A stretch of DNA of 10,883 bases from Candidatus Stahliibacteriota bacterium (GCA_030613445.1 JAUWLY010000063.1:1-10883), one strand, 5' to 3'. Positions 1 to 7,339 are shown, numbered from the stretch's first letter. Notes: generated by a model not told the origin, from the sequence alone. Numbers and translations: made by a program.

Positions 1-3000
1 CCAACCGTCAATATTGTTTCACCTTCGAATGAGACGTGGACGTATTGTCCAGCAAGGTTCAATAAAGTGATGAGATCTGCTTCTGGATTCAACCCTAAAA
101 CCTTATATATCTTTTTCTGACGCCATTTCATATATCGGTCAAATAGCTTGGTAATAATCACTCTTCGATACTGGTTGAACCACCGGCAGTTCATTACTCT
201 CGTGAAGTTCGTATAGAAAATCCATTCACCGATTGAAGGCAGTGCCACTTCGCAACCCAGTTCCTCGAGCTTTCGAATCAGAAAATTGTTGCTGAATTTC
301 TGAGACCGTACATATATTTCACCTACGATACCAATTTTTGGTTTAATTATGTCCCGGTCGATACTTATGGCATCGAATTCTTTGCGTACGCGTTTGAGAA
401 ACGGTAATACCAGCTTGCCGTCTTGTATCAAGGTGCAGATCGTATCAAGGGCATTGCTATAGACCTTATCAGTTTCACCAACCTTCTTTTCATAGGGTCT
501 AATCATGCGCACTCTGGCTTCCATTCCGTCGACTACGGACAGGCCCTCCCAGGCTGAAATGAGAAAGCCAAGCCCTATTGTTCCCAGGTCATCAAAAAGA
601 CTCGGTCCTTGATTTGGAGCGTATATTGGTATCTCAGATAATCCCAAATCGTCGAGGATTAGTCTGTGGAGCTTATAATACTGCCCGAAACGACACGGGC
701 CAGAACCCTGGGCCATAAAAAAAGCACTCTTTTCGGGTTTGAAATCCGGTGTATTTATTTTCTTAACCATATCGCCAGCTGTGAGAATAGCTGGCAAGCA
801 TTCTTTTCCAGATGTAAATTGACGACCGAGGATCACTGATTCTTCATCGGGTGTTGGTAAGACCCTTGCATCAATGCCAGCATACCGCATTGCCGCGGCA
901 AAAACCTTAGCAGTATCACACATATCAGGTATATATATGGTTCTATCCTTATGGACTTCGCTTTTTGCTGTTATCTTTCTTGATATACCTAGATTCTTTG
1001 CTCCTTTGATGCTATCATAGAATGCTTCACATCTTGTGATAAATCCAGCATCGCCTGAGTGCTCATCGACTTCAATGAGGAGAAATGGTTTCTCACCGAG
1101 TTTTTCCTTGAAGAAACGCGTTAAAAAAGAGTCCGGACCGCAAGCGAAATTAGAAAGATAGACAGCAAATAATTTTTCGTTTTTGTTGATAGTTTCGGCA
1201 GCTCCTAAGATACGTTGACCGTAGTGCCAATACATATTGTAAAAATCTTCCTTGAGAGCTTTATAATCCATTGGTATGAAATCAATAGGTAGGGCCTGTA
1301 CACCGAGATCTCTGATTTTCTTGGGGATATCTAAGTTCAGCCCAAGATCATAGCCATTATAGGATCTCGAGCAAACAACAAAAGCAACGCCTTTGGTGTC
1401 AGCTAATGCCTGCTGTCCTAAATCAGCGATCTTTTCGCGTGTTTTTTCATAATGGGCAGTTGCCAGCTTTATCGCGTTTTTCACTTGTCTTGCAGTTTTA
1501 CCAAATTGCTTGCCGAATTTAATAAGTGATTCCTCGACACCATCTTTACCGCGGTCAAAATAAATACTCGGTGCAAGGACCCTAATTTCACTGCCAAAGA
1601 TTGCTCTTGCTATATAGGGGATAGTCTGCACATAGGGGCAGACAAAACATCGGGTAAATTTTTCATCTTTTGGTTGCATAGAAATGATGCTGGGCAGGAA
1701 GATTTGATCGATCCCTTTGTTCAATAGATTACGGATATGCCCAAGCGCAACCTTAATTGGCAAACATGTATCGGCGACCGAAACCTCAGCGCCGCTTTCA
1801 ATGATCTTACGGTTTGTTGGTTCTGAAAGGATTGGTTTAAAGCCGAGGGTGGTGAGGAATCTGTAGAAGAAAGGGAAAAGCTCATAGAATCCCAGGCAGC
1901 GCGGTATACCGATTTCAATACCTTCTATATCTTCTGTTTTAAAGAAAATCTCATTACGCAATCTAAAATAATCAGGTAGTTTAGATGTTGTTTTCTTTTT
2001 TTCTTCATACCTTTCACAACGACCGCCATAAAATATAGGATTTTCGCCTTTGATAACGATCTTGTTTAATTCACATTCATTGCTACAATGTTTACATATA
2101 AAGGATTCTGAAGTGTATTGCCGCGTACCAAGATCAAACCCTCGGAATGTTGTCTTTTCAAGGTTTGCTTCACGGGCAAGCAGCGCAATGCCAATGGCAC
2201 CGGTTATGTCATAGTTGGTCGGTACCGTGATTTTTTTCTTTAAGACCTGTTCAAAAGCTGAAACAACGGTTTTGTTCGCGGCAACACCACCCTGGAAGAA
2301 TATTCTATTACCGATCCGTTTGCCATTAACAACGCGATTGATGTAGTTGGAAACAATAGAGTAACCGAGTCCAGCAAGGAGGTTTTCTCGTTCTGCGGTA
2401 TCGCTTTGGTGGTGGATTACCTCAGAGCCAATGAATACAGTACAACGGTCGCCGAGATTTATCGGTGATTTGGCACGAAGCGCTATATCACCGAAATCTT
2501 CAAGTTCAATACCGAGCACTTCTGCCTGTTCTTCTAAGAAAGAACCTGTACCAGCGGCACAGACCTTATTCATTTCAAAATCAACGATTGTCTTGTTGCG
2601 CAGGCTTATGTATTTTGAATCCTGTCCGCCGATTTCAAAGATCGTGTCAACGGTTGGATCTATTTCAATGGCAGCTCTTGCCTGGGCGGTTATTTCGTTC
2701 TTTACAATATCGGCGCCGATGAATTCACCGATCAAATAGCGACCAGAGCCAGTTGTACCAACACCGGCGATCTCGACTTTAGTGCCGATTTCTTTTGCCA
2801 ATTCTCTTAAACCTTGGAGTACAATATCAATGGGTCGTCCTTGTGTCCACATATATCTTCGGGCAAGGACATTTCCCTTATTATCAATGAGAACCAAGTT
2901 TGTCGATATCGAACCAACATCAACACCGAGGTATGTTTTTGTCTTACGGGCTGGTGATACGAATTTAGTTGTGGCGTGCCATTTTTTATAGCCATCCAAG

Positions 3001-3836
3001 GGCGCCAACCGTTTGATAACCCGGGGCTGGGTGAGCCATTGTTCAAAAGCTTCAAGACCCTTGAATTTTTTTGTGCCATCAGTTTTCCTTATACTGAGCA
3101 CTGCGCCGATTGCCCCGATACAATTGTAGTTTTTTGGGACGATAAGGTCACTTGGTGATATATTGAGGATTTCTTGGAATGCTCTAATCATCCCCTGGTT
3201 TGCAGCCACACCACCGACAAAAGCAACGGGCTTTGATATTGTTTTGCCTTTTGCAATAACACTCTTGAAATTACGAGCCAGAGCAAAACAAAGTCCAGAC
3301 ATCAGATCTTCGGGTTTTGTACCTATCTGCTGGAGATGGATCATGTCGCTTTTTGCGAATACTGAACATCGACCCGCAATCCTTGCCGGATTTTTTGAAC
3401 GCAGAGCAACTTTGCCAAAATCTTCAACATTAAAACACAATCTGCGTGCTTGCTGGTCAAGAAAGATACCTGTGCCCGCTGCGCATATTGTATTGGAAGC
3501 GAAATCCTTTATTATTTTGTTGTTTAAATTTATCAACTTAGAATCTTCGCCGCCGATTTCTATTATCGAACGTATTTCAGGATGGAAATAGAGTACGCCC
3601 TGGGTTGTAGCTTCGACTTCATTAATATAAGCAGCGCCGAGTATAGCATACAAATGTTTAGCACAACTGCCGGTTATTACAAGCCGATCAACCGCAGTGA
3701 ATGTTTTCAGAGTCTTGAGGAGTAGATCATACGGTTTGCCGTGATGTTTTATGTATTTTGTTCTTATGAGTTTTTCATCAATGAATTCAGCAAACTTCAG
3801 GCTTACTGACCCGATATCAATACCGTATTCGTACAT
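1..3836 (-). CDS. Giant 2-hydroxyacyl-CoA dehydratase activase-type protein (two BcrAD/BadFG ATPase modules, DUF2229, dehydratase-like region); 3' end outside window
   Basis: One frame stays open for 1278 codons to the left edge, so the C-terminus is missing. Residues 1-260 form an ASKHA-fold activase: phosphate loop GIDIGS near residue 5, the CAAGTG cluster motif at C118, a second cysteine (GRCSVF) at C157, and adenosine motif GGVAAN at 208-213. A second, more canonical copy spans about 300-580: LGVDVGS at 303-309, C426 in CAAGTG, C465 in GDRCTVF, then GGVAAN. Residues about 640-860 match DUF2229 (IPRCLGF, C647). About 960 onward resembles dehydratase subunits, with C973, C1013 (GKECLP) and C1048 (GPCRFGQ). 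Family knowledge: activases use ATP hydrolysis to push an electron from a [4Fe-4S] cluster into a CoA dehydratase or a double-cubane protein. The substrate here is unknown. The start ATG lies 8 bp after the upstream stop with no Shine-Dalgarno, so translational coupling is likely. Family and domains are confident; the reaction is not. Confidence 0.95.
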   Translation of the reverse strand, partial: MYEYGIDIGSVSLKFAEFIDEKLIRTKYIKHHGKPYDLLLKTLKTFTAVDRLVITGSCAKHLYAILGAAYINEVEATTQGVLYFHPEIRSIIEIGGEDSKLINLNNKIIKDFASNTICAAGTGIFLDQQARRLCFNVEDFGKVALRSKNPARIAGRCSVFAKSDMIHLQQIGTKPEDLMSGLCFALARNFKSVIAKGKTISKPVAFVGGVAANQGMIRAFQEILNISPSDLIVPKNYNCIGAIGAVLSIRKTDGTKKFKGLEAFEQWLTQPRVIKRLAPLDGYKKWHATTKFVSPARKTKTYLGVDVGSISTNLVLIDNKGNVLARRYMWTQGRPIDIVLQGLRELAKEIGTKVEIAGVGTTGSGRYLIGEFIGADIVKNEITAQARAAIEIDPTVDTIFEIGGQDSKYISLRNKTIVDFEMNKVCAAGTGSFLEEQAEVLGIELEDFGDIALRAKSPINLGDRCTVFIGSEVIHHQSDTAERENLLAGLGYSIVSNYINRVVNGKRIGNRIFFQGGVAANKTVVSAFEQVLKKKITVPTNYDITGAIGIALLAREANLEKTTFRGFDLGTRQYTSESFICKHCSNECELNKIVIKGENPIFYGGRCERYEEKKKTTSKLPDYFRLRNEIFFKTEDIEGIEIGIPRCLGFYELFPFFYRFLTTLGFKPILSEPTNRKIIESGAEVSVADTCLPIKVALGHIRNLLNKGIDQIFLPSIISMQPKDEKFTRCFVCPYVQTIPYIARAIFGSEIRVLAPSIYFDRGKDGVEESLIKFGKQFGKTARQVKNAIKLATAHYEKTREKIADLGQQALADTKGVAFVVCSRSYNGYDLGLNLDIPKKIRDLGVQALPIDFIPMDYKALKEDFYNMYWHYGQRILGAAETINKNEKLFAVYLSNFACGPDSFLTRFFKEKLGEKPFLLIEVDEHSGDAGFITRCEAFYDSIKGAKNLGISRKITAKSEVHKDRTIYIPDMCDTAKVFAAAMRYAGIDARVLPTPDEESVILGRQFTSGKECLPAILTAGDMVKKINTPDFKPEKSAFFMAQGSGPCRFGQYYKLHRLILDDLGLSEIPIYAPNQGPSLFDDLGTIGLGFLISAWEGLSVVDGMEARVRMIRPYEKKVGETDKVYSNALDTICTLIQDGKLVLPFLKRVRKEFDAISIDRDIIKPKIGIVGEIYVRSQKFSNNFLIRKLEELGCEVALPSIGEWIFYTNFTRVMNCRWFNQYRRVIITKLFDRYMKWRQKKIYKVLGLNPEADLITLLNLAGQYVHVSFEGETILTV

Positions 3837-3844
3837 TTGATTAT

Positions 3845-4447
3845 TTATGGAGCATAATAGAAACCAAGGGATATGTGGTAATCTATTGTCTGCTCCTCAC
3901 TGTTCTCATCCCGAGCCTGGATATTCGCGGTGAATTCCGGGGTTAGTCTGAATTTTATCAACTTTAATTCCACGCCACCGCCGATGATCAACTTGGCAGT
4001 AGTTTCTGATCCTTCGATCGGTGTATCTATTGCAGTACCATTATTGAATTCAAATCTTTCAGTGCCACTTAACCGAATGTTGAAACCTATACCAAATCCA
4101 ATATAAGGTGATATTAAAGGAAGCATACCAGCTTTTAAAGAGAGAAAAACAGGGAAATATATATTACCATATGAATATGAATGTCTACCGAGTGCTTCAT
4201 CGCGGCTATATTTAGTCGATCTGTATTGTGGTGTCATATCGATACCGATCAAATTAATGATATCAGTCCCCATGCCCAGACCAAAATGCATCCCGGTTCC
4301 TGAAAATGTGTTGGCATTGCCACCCGGGTCATAAGTGCAGATGTTGAGCCCGAGTTTTACCCCGACCCTTGTGCTGATCGGGCTACCGAGACATTGACCA
4401 TAACTATATACGGCAAGGAAAACAATCAACAATGTGATTTTCTTCAT
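3845..4447 (-). CDS. Outer-membrane beta-barrel protein, porin-family type (small 8-10 strand barrel)
   Basis: The 200-residue product starts with a signal peptide: MKK, a hydrophobic core at 4-15, and probable cleavage around residues 18-23. The mature part has alternating amphipathic beta-strands rich in Gly and aromatic residues, for example GVKLGLN at 29-35, HFGLGMG at 54-60, PYIGFGIGFNI at 114-124 and HISLGFYY at 191-198. This pattern is typical of the OMP_b-brl/PorT-like superfamily of small barrels. The last residues (YYAP) are not the classical terminal Phe. The start is supported by GGAGGT (4451-4456) placed 3 nt before the ATG and by a promoter just upstream. The gene is first in an operon with the giant activase, 8 bp downstream. 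No known function links a barrel to a cytoplasmic activase, so its role is not assigned. Confidence 0.85.
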   Translation of the reverse strand: MKKITLLIVFLAVYSYGQCLGSPISTRVGVKLGLNICTYDPGGNANTFSGTGMHFGLGMGTDIINLIGIDMTPQYRSTKYSRDEALGRHSYSYGNIYFPVFLSLKAGMLPLISPYIGFGIGFNIRLSGTERFEFNNGTAIDTPIEGSETTAKLIIGGGVELKLIKFRLTPEFTANIQARDENSEEQTIDYHISLGFYYAP

Positions 4448-4465
4448 GCAACCTCCAAGATGAGT

Positions 4466-4493
4466 ATTATACTTTGAATTACAGAAAAGTCAA
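4466..4493 (-). promoter_or_regulatory. sigma70-type promoter of the beta-barrel/activase operon
   Basis: On the minus strand a -35 box TTGACT (4488-4493) and a perfect -10 box TATAAT (4466-4471) are separated by 16 bp. Transcription would begin near 4459, giving a leader of about 12 nt that contains little more than the GGAGGT ribosome-binding site. No operator-like dyad is visible over the boxes. Confidence 0.75.
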
Positions 4494-4513
4494 CTATTCC
4501 TTACTCGTCACTC

Positions 4514-4615
4514 GTCATTGCGATTTGCATACACCCCCTCACCTTTACCCTCTCCCCCTATCAGGGGGAGAGGAAAAAGAAGAGGGGGAAGTTCCTTCGT
4601 TGTGCTCGCAATGAC
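4514..4615. repeat. 102-bp element bounded by GTCATTGCGA inverted repeats and enclosing a GC-rich hairpin
   Basis: The ends are a perfect 10-bp inverted repeat, GTCATTGCGA (4514-4523) and its complement (4606-4615). Inside lies a nested hairpin: CCCCCTC (4534-4540) pairs with GAGGGGG (4582-4588), and the 11-bp arms 4549-4559 and 4563-4573 pair around a 3-nt loop. The 55-bp hairpin recurs at 9083-9137 with 4 differences. The outer end sequence recurs at 7357-7457. It appears to be a composite intergenic mini-repeat with no coding capacity. Confidence 0.8.
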
Positions 4616-4643
4616 CTGGGAGAGAATATCCTCATCTGTAGTT

Positions 4644-4659
4644 GTCTGATTTATCAGAC
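4644..4659. repeat. Short perfect hairpin
   Basis: GTCTGAT (4644-4650) and ATCAGAC (4653-4659) form a 7-bp perfect stem with a 2-nt loop. There is no adjacent T-run on the minus strand, so it is not a convincing terminator. It sits next to the direct-repeat block and may be part of the same repeat family. Confidence 0.5.
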
Positions 4660-4673
4660 ACAACCGGTCAATT

Positions 4674-4873
4674 GCCCAATGAATTGGGGGCGACTACCAG
4701 AAGCCAAGTAGAGAGTAGAGAGTAAGGAGTAGGGCGTAAGGCGTCCCGGTGAAGATATGAAACGGAGAATACACTCTGTTGGAGACACGTTTCACTGCAG
4801 ATACACTTCGTTGAAGACATGTCGCTTTGCTCCTGAATCAGCCCGATGAATCGGGCAACTACCAGGAGCCAAG
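4674..4873. repeat. Block of imperfect direct repeats, each with a palindromic head
   Basis: Segments 4674-4708 and 4841-4873 share the order: a small palindrome (CCCAAT-GA-ATTGGG in the first, GCCCGAT-GA-ATCGGGC in the second), then CNACTACCAG, then AGCCAAG. Between them, 4769-4800 and 4801-4833 are imperfect tandem copies of a 32-33 bp unit, both beginning ATACACT and sharing GTTG and AGACA. A weaker third partial unit may precede them around 4748-4765. A minus-strand reading frame across the block looks repeat-derived, not genic. Confidence 0.65.
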
Positions 4874-5001
4874 AACCAAATCCCAAGAACCAAGTTCTAA
4901 ATAACATAATAACTTATCGAAGATCTCGCCTGTTGTAAATCTCGAGCATAGCGAGAGGCCCCGTCGTATTTTGGAGTTCTCAATTTCGGACTGCAGCTAA
5001 C

Positions 5002-5029
5002 AAAAAAGGCGGGCAAAGCCCGCCTTTTT
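5002..5029 (-). terminator. Rho-independent terminator of the lipoprotein operon
   Basis: A 7-bp GC stem, GGCGGGC (5008-5014) and GCCCGCC (5018-5024), closes a 3-nt loop and is flanked by six A (5002-5007) and five T (5025-5029). Read on the minus strand, the stem ends in a T-run and begins about 17 nt after the stop codon of the 265-residue lipoprotein gene. The symmetric A/T flanks could also work on the plus strand, but no plus-strand gene ends nearby. Confidence 0.9.
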
Positions 5030-5045
5030 CTAAAGTAAGTCCAGA

Positions 5046-5843
5046 TTAGTCAGTTACACACCAACGTAAGCCTTCAACTAGTTGGTAGGCAACAGTTACT
5101 GTTACAGTATAGGGCGCCGTTGAACCCGTGATGCTTAAAACGCTCATTTTACCAAAGTGATCATTTTCTGCATCCCAACCGTCTGCATCTGGGTCGATGA
5201 AGAGTGAAAATACCGCACCATCAGCCAATGCAGTTTGTGTTGAATAACTGCCTGGCGCATCAGCAATATCTAATCCTGCATAGTCTGTGCCACTGTTTGC
5301 AGAAGCATTATCCTCAGTGTTATAAGGGGGAATATGGTCACCAGGTGACACGATGTCAATTGGACCGTGAGTTGGATTTGCATCATTGAAGTAATAGTCG
5401 ATATCCAGCCAGTTGGTGGAATCACTAATTGCTAGCGTTACACAAGAACCGTTTGTATTGAATCCAAAGCCGCTGTGATGAGCAGGATCTGGGTCACTAT
5501 TACCATAGACGGTCAGGTTTGTCGTTTCATAAGGCGTGCAGTCTATTTCATCTGTTCCACTTACGTCCTCACCAGCATATGCTTGTACGCCATAAACTGC
5601 TGCTGGTACTGTTGCGTTAAATGTTACAGTAGCTGGATCATCAAGGGTATCAGTTGCAACGCCATCAGCGATGATATAATAGCCGTCAGCATCTACAATT
5701 TCAATCCAGGAAAGCGATAGAGTCGCGCCATTATCAGTAACAGTATAGGTTACATCTGGTGTATCAAGGGTAACTTCGCCATCGCAACCCACCATAACTA
5801 AGAGTGCTGCAAAAGCAAGTGTTAAGCCTAATAGTTTCTTCAT
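5046..5843 (-). CDS. Putative exported lipoprotein with an N-terminal FnIII-like domain
   Basis: The 265-residue product opens with MKKLL, a hydrophobic stretch and a lipobox ending MVGC, so C20 is the probable lipidated residue. Residues about 27-105 look like a fibronectin type III fold: LSLSW at 42-46, GYYIIADG at 54-61, YGVQAYA at 84-90. The rest is Asp/Asn/Thr-rich and strand-like, with an acidic run DPDADGWDAEND (217-228) that resembles calcium-binding loops, and a beta-rich C-terminus. Very low lysine in the mature part and high Asp give an acidic protein, as expected for a surface or periplasmic beta protein. A strong AAGGAGG lies just upstream of the ATG. The gene is second in a two-gene operon, 9 bp after the Lpp-like gene, and a terminator follows it. 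No specific function is recognised. Confidence 0.85.
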   Translation of the reverse strand: MKKLLGLTLAFAALLVMVGCDGEVTLDTPDVTYTVTDNGATLSLSWIEIVDADGYYIIADGVATDTLDDPATVTFNATVPAAVYGVQAYAGEDVSGTDEIDCTPYETTNLTVYGNSDPDPAHHSGFGFNTNGSCVTLAISDSTNWLDIDYYFNDANPTHGPIDIVSPGDHIPPYNTEDNASANSGTDYAGLDIADAPGSYSTQTALADGAVFSLFIDPDADGWDAENDHFGKMSVLSITGSTAPYTVTVTVAYQLVEGLRWCVTD

Positions 5844-5852
5844 TTTTCCTCC

Positions 5853-6128
5853 TTATTTCTGAGTTGGTGGTTTAATGCCACCTTTTGCCGGTGGTTTTGG
5901 AACCGGCTTGGAACCTTTGTCAACTTTCGCTTTAAGAGCATTATAGTCTTCAATTAGCTGGTCCAGCGAAGCGTGGACATTATCAAGATCAGTCTGCAGT
6001 GTTTCGACCTGTGTTTTGAGTTCATCAAATGCCTCTTGAGAGACTCCACCGGTCAGACCTTCTGGCGGCTGACAACCGATCATCGTCAATGCAACTACGG
6101 CAATCAGCAATAGTGCCATTTTTCTCAT
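5853..6128 (-). CDS. Small Lpp-like coiled-coil lipoprotein
   Basis: The product is 91 residues if started at the ATG at 6128. A longer frame begins at 6143, but AAGGAGG (6134-6140) lies between the two ATGs, 5 nt before the inner one, so the inner start is preferred. MRKMALLLIAVVALTMIGC gives a signal peptide and lipobox with C19. Residues 34-69 form an ideal coiled coil: F34, L37, V41, L44, L48, V51, L55, L58, Y62, L65 and V69 alternate 3-4 without a break. A Pro/Lys/Gly tail follows and ends in lysine (PPTQK). The order of lipidated Cys, short heptad rod and terminal Lys is that of Braun lipoprotein, which tethers the outer membrane to peptidoglycan; the tail differs in sequence, so this is an analogy and not proven homology. 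The FnIII-like lipoprotein gene follows 9 bp later. Confidence 0.85.
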   Translation of the reverse strand: MRKMALLLIAVVALTMIGCQPPEGLTGGVSQEAFDELKTQVETLQTDLDNVHASLDQLIEDYNALKAKVDKGSKPVPKPPAKGGIKPPTQK

Positions 6129-6147
6129 TGTTTCCTCCTTCATTTTT

Positions 6148-6174
6148 GTAGGGCGCCATGAATGGCGCGACTAC
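6148..6174. repeat. Hairpin in the leader of the lipoprotein operon
   Basis: GCGCCAT (6153-6159) and ATGGCGC (6162-6168) form a perfect 7-bp stem with a 2-nt loop, extended by GTAG (6148-6151) and CTAC (6171-6174) after a small asymmetry. On the minus strand it lies 7 nt upstream of the ribosome-binding site of the Lpp-like gene, so it would fold in the mRNA leader. It could stabilise the transcript or be a dispersed repeat; the sequence alone does not decide. Confidence 0.5.
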
Positions 6175-6256
6175 ACTTCTATTATTTATGAATAAAGATT
6201 TGCAGCTTCACAATATCTTCATTCTTCATTTCCAAATTTCCAAAAAACATCCATAA

Positions 6257-6282
6257 GATAACCTCGTCATCGCTCGGTTATC
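6257..6282. repeat. Intergenic hairpin between tRNA-Ile and the lipoprotein operon
   Basis: GATAACC (6257-6263) and GGTTATC (6276-6282) are perfect complements around a 12-nt loop. No T-run follows on the minus strand, so it is a poor terminator for the tRNA, whose 3' end at 6330 is followed directly by a TTTTT stretch. It is probably another short intergenic repeat. Apart from this and the leader hairpin, the spacer 6129-6329 shows nothing recognisable. Confidence 0.4.
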
Positions 6283-6329
6283 ATGCTAATTCTCTCCTCC
6301 CTTCATTCTTGTAGGAGAGTGTAAAAACG

Positions 6330-6403
<74 letters not shown>

Positions 6404-6417
6404 AAATAAGGTTGTGA

Positions 6418-6445
6418 ATTATAGTCACTACTATAGATTTGTCAA
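6418..6445 (-). promoter_or_regulatory. Consensus sigma70 promoter of tRNA-Ile
   Basis: On the minus strand TTGACA (6440-6445) and TATAAT (6418-6423) are both perfect consensus hexamers, separated by 16 bp. The predicted start is near 6411, about 8 nt before the mature tRNA 5' end. The -35 region is part of a 14-bp string (6439-6452) also found in both arms of the 149-bp element at 8513-8661. The stretch 6446-6577 shows no gene and nothing else recognisable apart from the hairpin at 6555-6569. Confidence 0.85.
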
Positions 6446-6554
6446 TAGTCAATATCGAGCTTTCTGAGTTCCTCAAAAAGCTTTCATTTCAGTGATTTTG
6501 GAAGGATTATCCCGGTCTATCATATTCAATATAGTGATATTGGAAGATCGAGGA

Positions 6555-6569
6555 TCCCGCAAAGCGGGA
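6555..6569 (-). terminator. Possible weak terminator hairpin after the 253-residue gene
   Basis: TCCCGC (6555-6560) and GCGGGA (6564-6569) form a 6-bp GC-rich stem with a 3-nt loop, 8 nt past the stop of the upstream minus-strand gene. There is no T-run after it, so it may only protect the 3' end or be a REP-like repeat. Confidence 0.3.
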
Positions 6570-6577
6570 ACCGATGA

Positions 6578-7339
6578 TTACCTACTAAGGGTTTTCTGAT
6601 TGAGGTCCTCAAAGTACTTATTTTCCATCTGGTTGAACCATATTTGTTTTGATTTTTCATTAGTTTCTTCCGCTGATACCTGGGCATTGTGGATTGAGCC
6701 AAGGTAAAACCGGTTGAAAAGAAAGCTGAAAACAAGGACTGCATCGACATACTTCTTTTTCTTCACCGCATTATATATCAGGTATCCAGAGCCGAGATTC
6801 AGAAGGAAATCCCGGATACCGAGGTGAGTATTGCCAGCATATATTTCACCGGTTCCTGGGCATATGAGTGACAAGAGCGCAGCAGTTTTTAGGGATTTTC
6901 TTGGTTGGTTTAGGTATGAATTGATCTGGTCGACTATCGCCTCCTCTTCAATTGAGACAAATATTTCGCGCGCGCTGTATGGTCTATTATCCAAGAGATA
7001 GGTGAAGCCTAATAGTTTCTTTTCCTTAGTGTGGATAAGCAGTTCGCTAGCCTCGTAAAAATGTCCGGAATCGAGATAACACCAAGCCATTTCCACTTTG
7101 AATTCAGGATTCAGATCGGGTAGATCATTGAATATGCTATGAAATTCTCTGATACCTCTATACTGGTTTGAATGAAAAAGAGAGATTGCATATTTTACCC
7201 TTTTTTGCGGGTCTGACTCTAATTCTGGATAGAAAAAGAATGCTCTTTCATATTCAATATAGGCGATGTCAAAAAGGTTATGTGCATATAAGGAATCAGC
7301 AAGTGAGAATTGGGTGAACAGGAGGAGAGGTATTAGCAT
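6578..7339 (-). CDS. Exported helical-repeat protein with PGxG membrane-anchor domain (paralogue 1)
   Basis: The 253-residue product starts MLIPLLLF, a short signal sequence or anchor ending near residues 11-14 (SLAD). Residues about 15-140 are TPR-like amphipathic helices: FDIAYIEYERAFFFYPE near 23-39, AWCYLDSGHFYEASELL near 85-101, LGFTYLLDNRPYSAREIF near 110-127. The C-terminal domain begins at ALLSLICPGTGEIYAGN (154-170), then LGIRDFLLNLGSGYLIYN and VLVFSFLFNRFYLG suggest two membrane segments at about 174-190 and 199-215, with a charged tail. The P-G-x-G-x-x-Y-x-G pattern resembles the DUF5683/TM2-like anchors of FCB bacteria. It is a paralogue of the product of 7771-8496, with the same order and motifs. 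An AGGTG lies 7 nt before the ATG. It is likely an envelope protein working with the YidD-like protein; this is inferred from context. Confidence 0.8.
   Translation of the reverse strand: MLIPLLLFTQFSLADSLYAHNLFDIAYIEYERAFFFYPELESDPQKRVKYAISLFHSNQYRGIREFHSIFNDLPDLNPEFKVEMAWCYLDSGHFYEASELLIHTKEKKLLGFTYLLDNRPYSAREIFVSIEEEAIVDQINSYLNQPRKSLKTAALLSLICPGTGEIYAGNTHLGIRDFLLNLGSGYLIYNAVKKKKYVDAVLVFSFLFNRFYLGSIHNAQVSAEETNEKSKQIWFNQMENKYFEDLNQKTLSR

Noticed and set aside
2431..3591. Plus-strand frames of 142, 102 and 85 codons inside the activase
   Set aside because: They are antisense to strongly conserved activase motifs on the minus strand and show no protein-like features.
4674..4873. CRISPR array
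   Set aside because: Only two or three imperfect units of unequal spacing; no constant repeat with unique spacers of uniform length and no cas genes nearby.
4668..4907. Minus-strand frame of 79 codons
   Set aside because: It lies wholly in the direct/tandem repeat block and has no ribosome-binding site or family resemblance; similar peptide words recur because the DNA recurs.
6129..6143. Upstream ATG giving a five-residue longer Lpp-like protein
   Set aside because: The extra codons encode the AAGGAGG that serves the inner ATG, and the shorter product has the more usual signal peptide.
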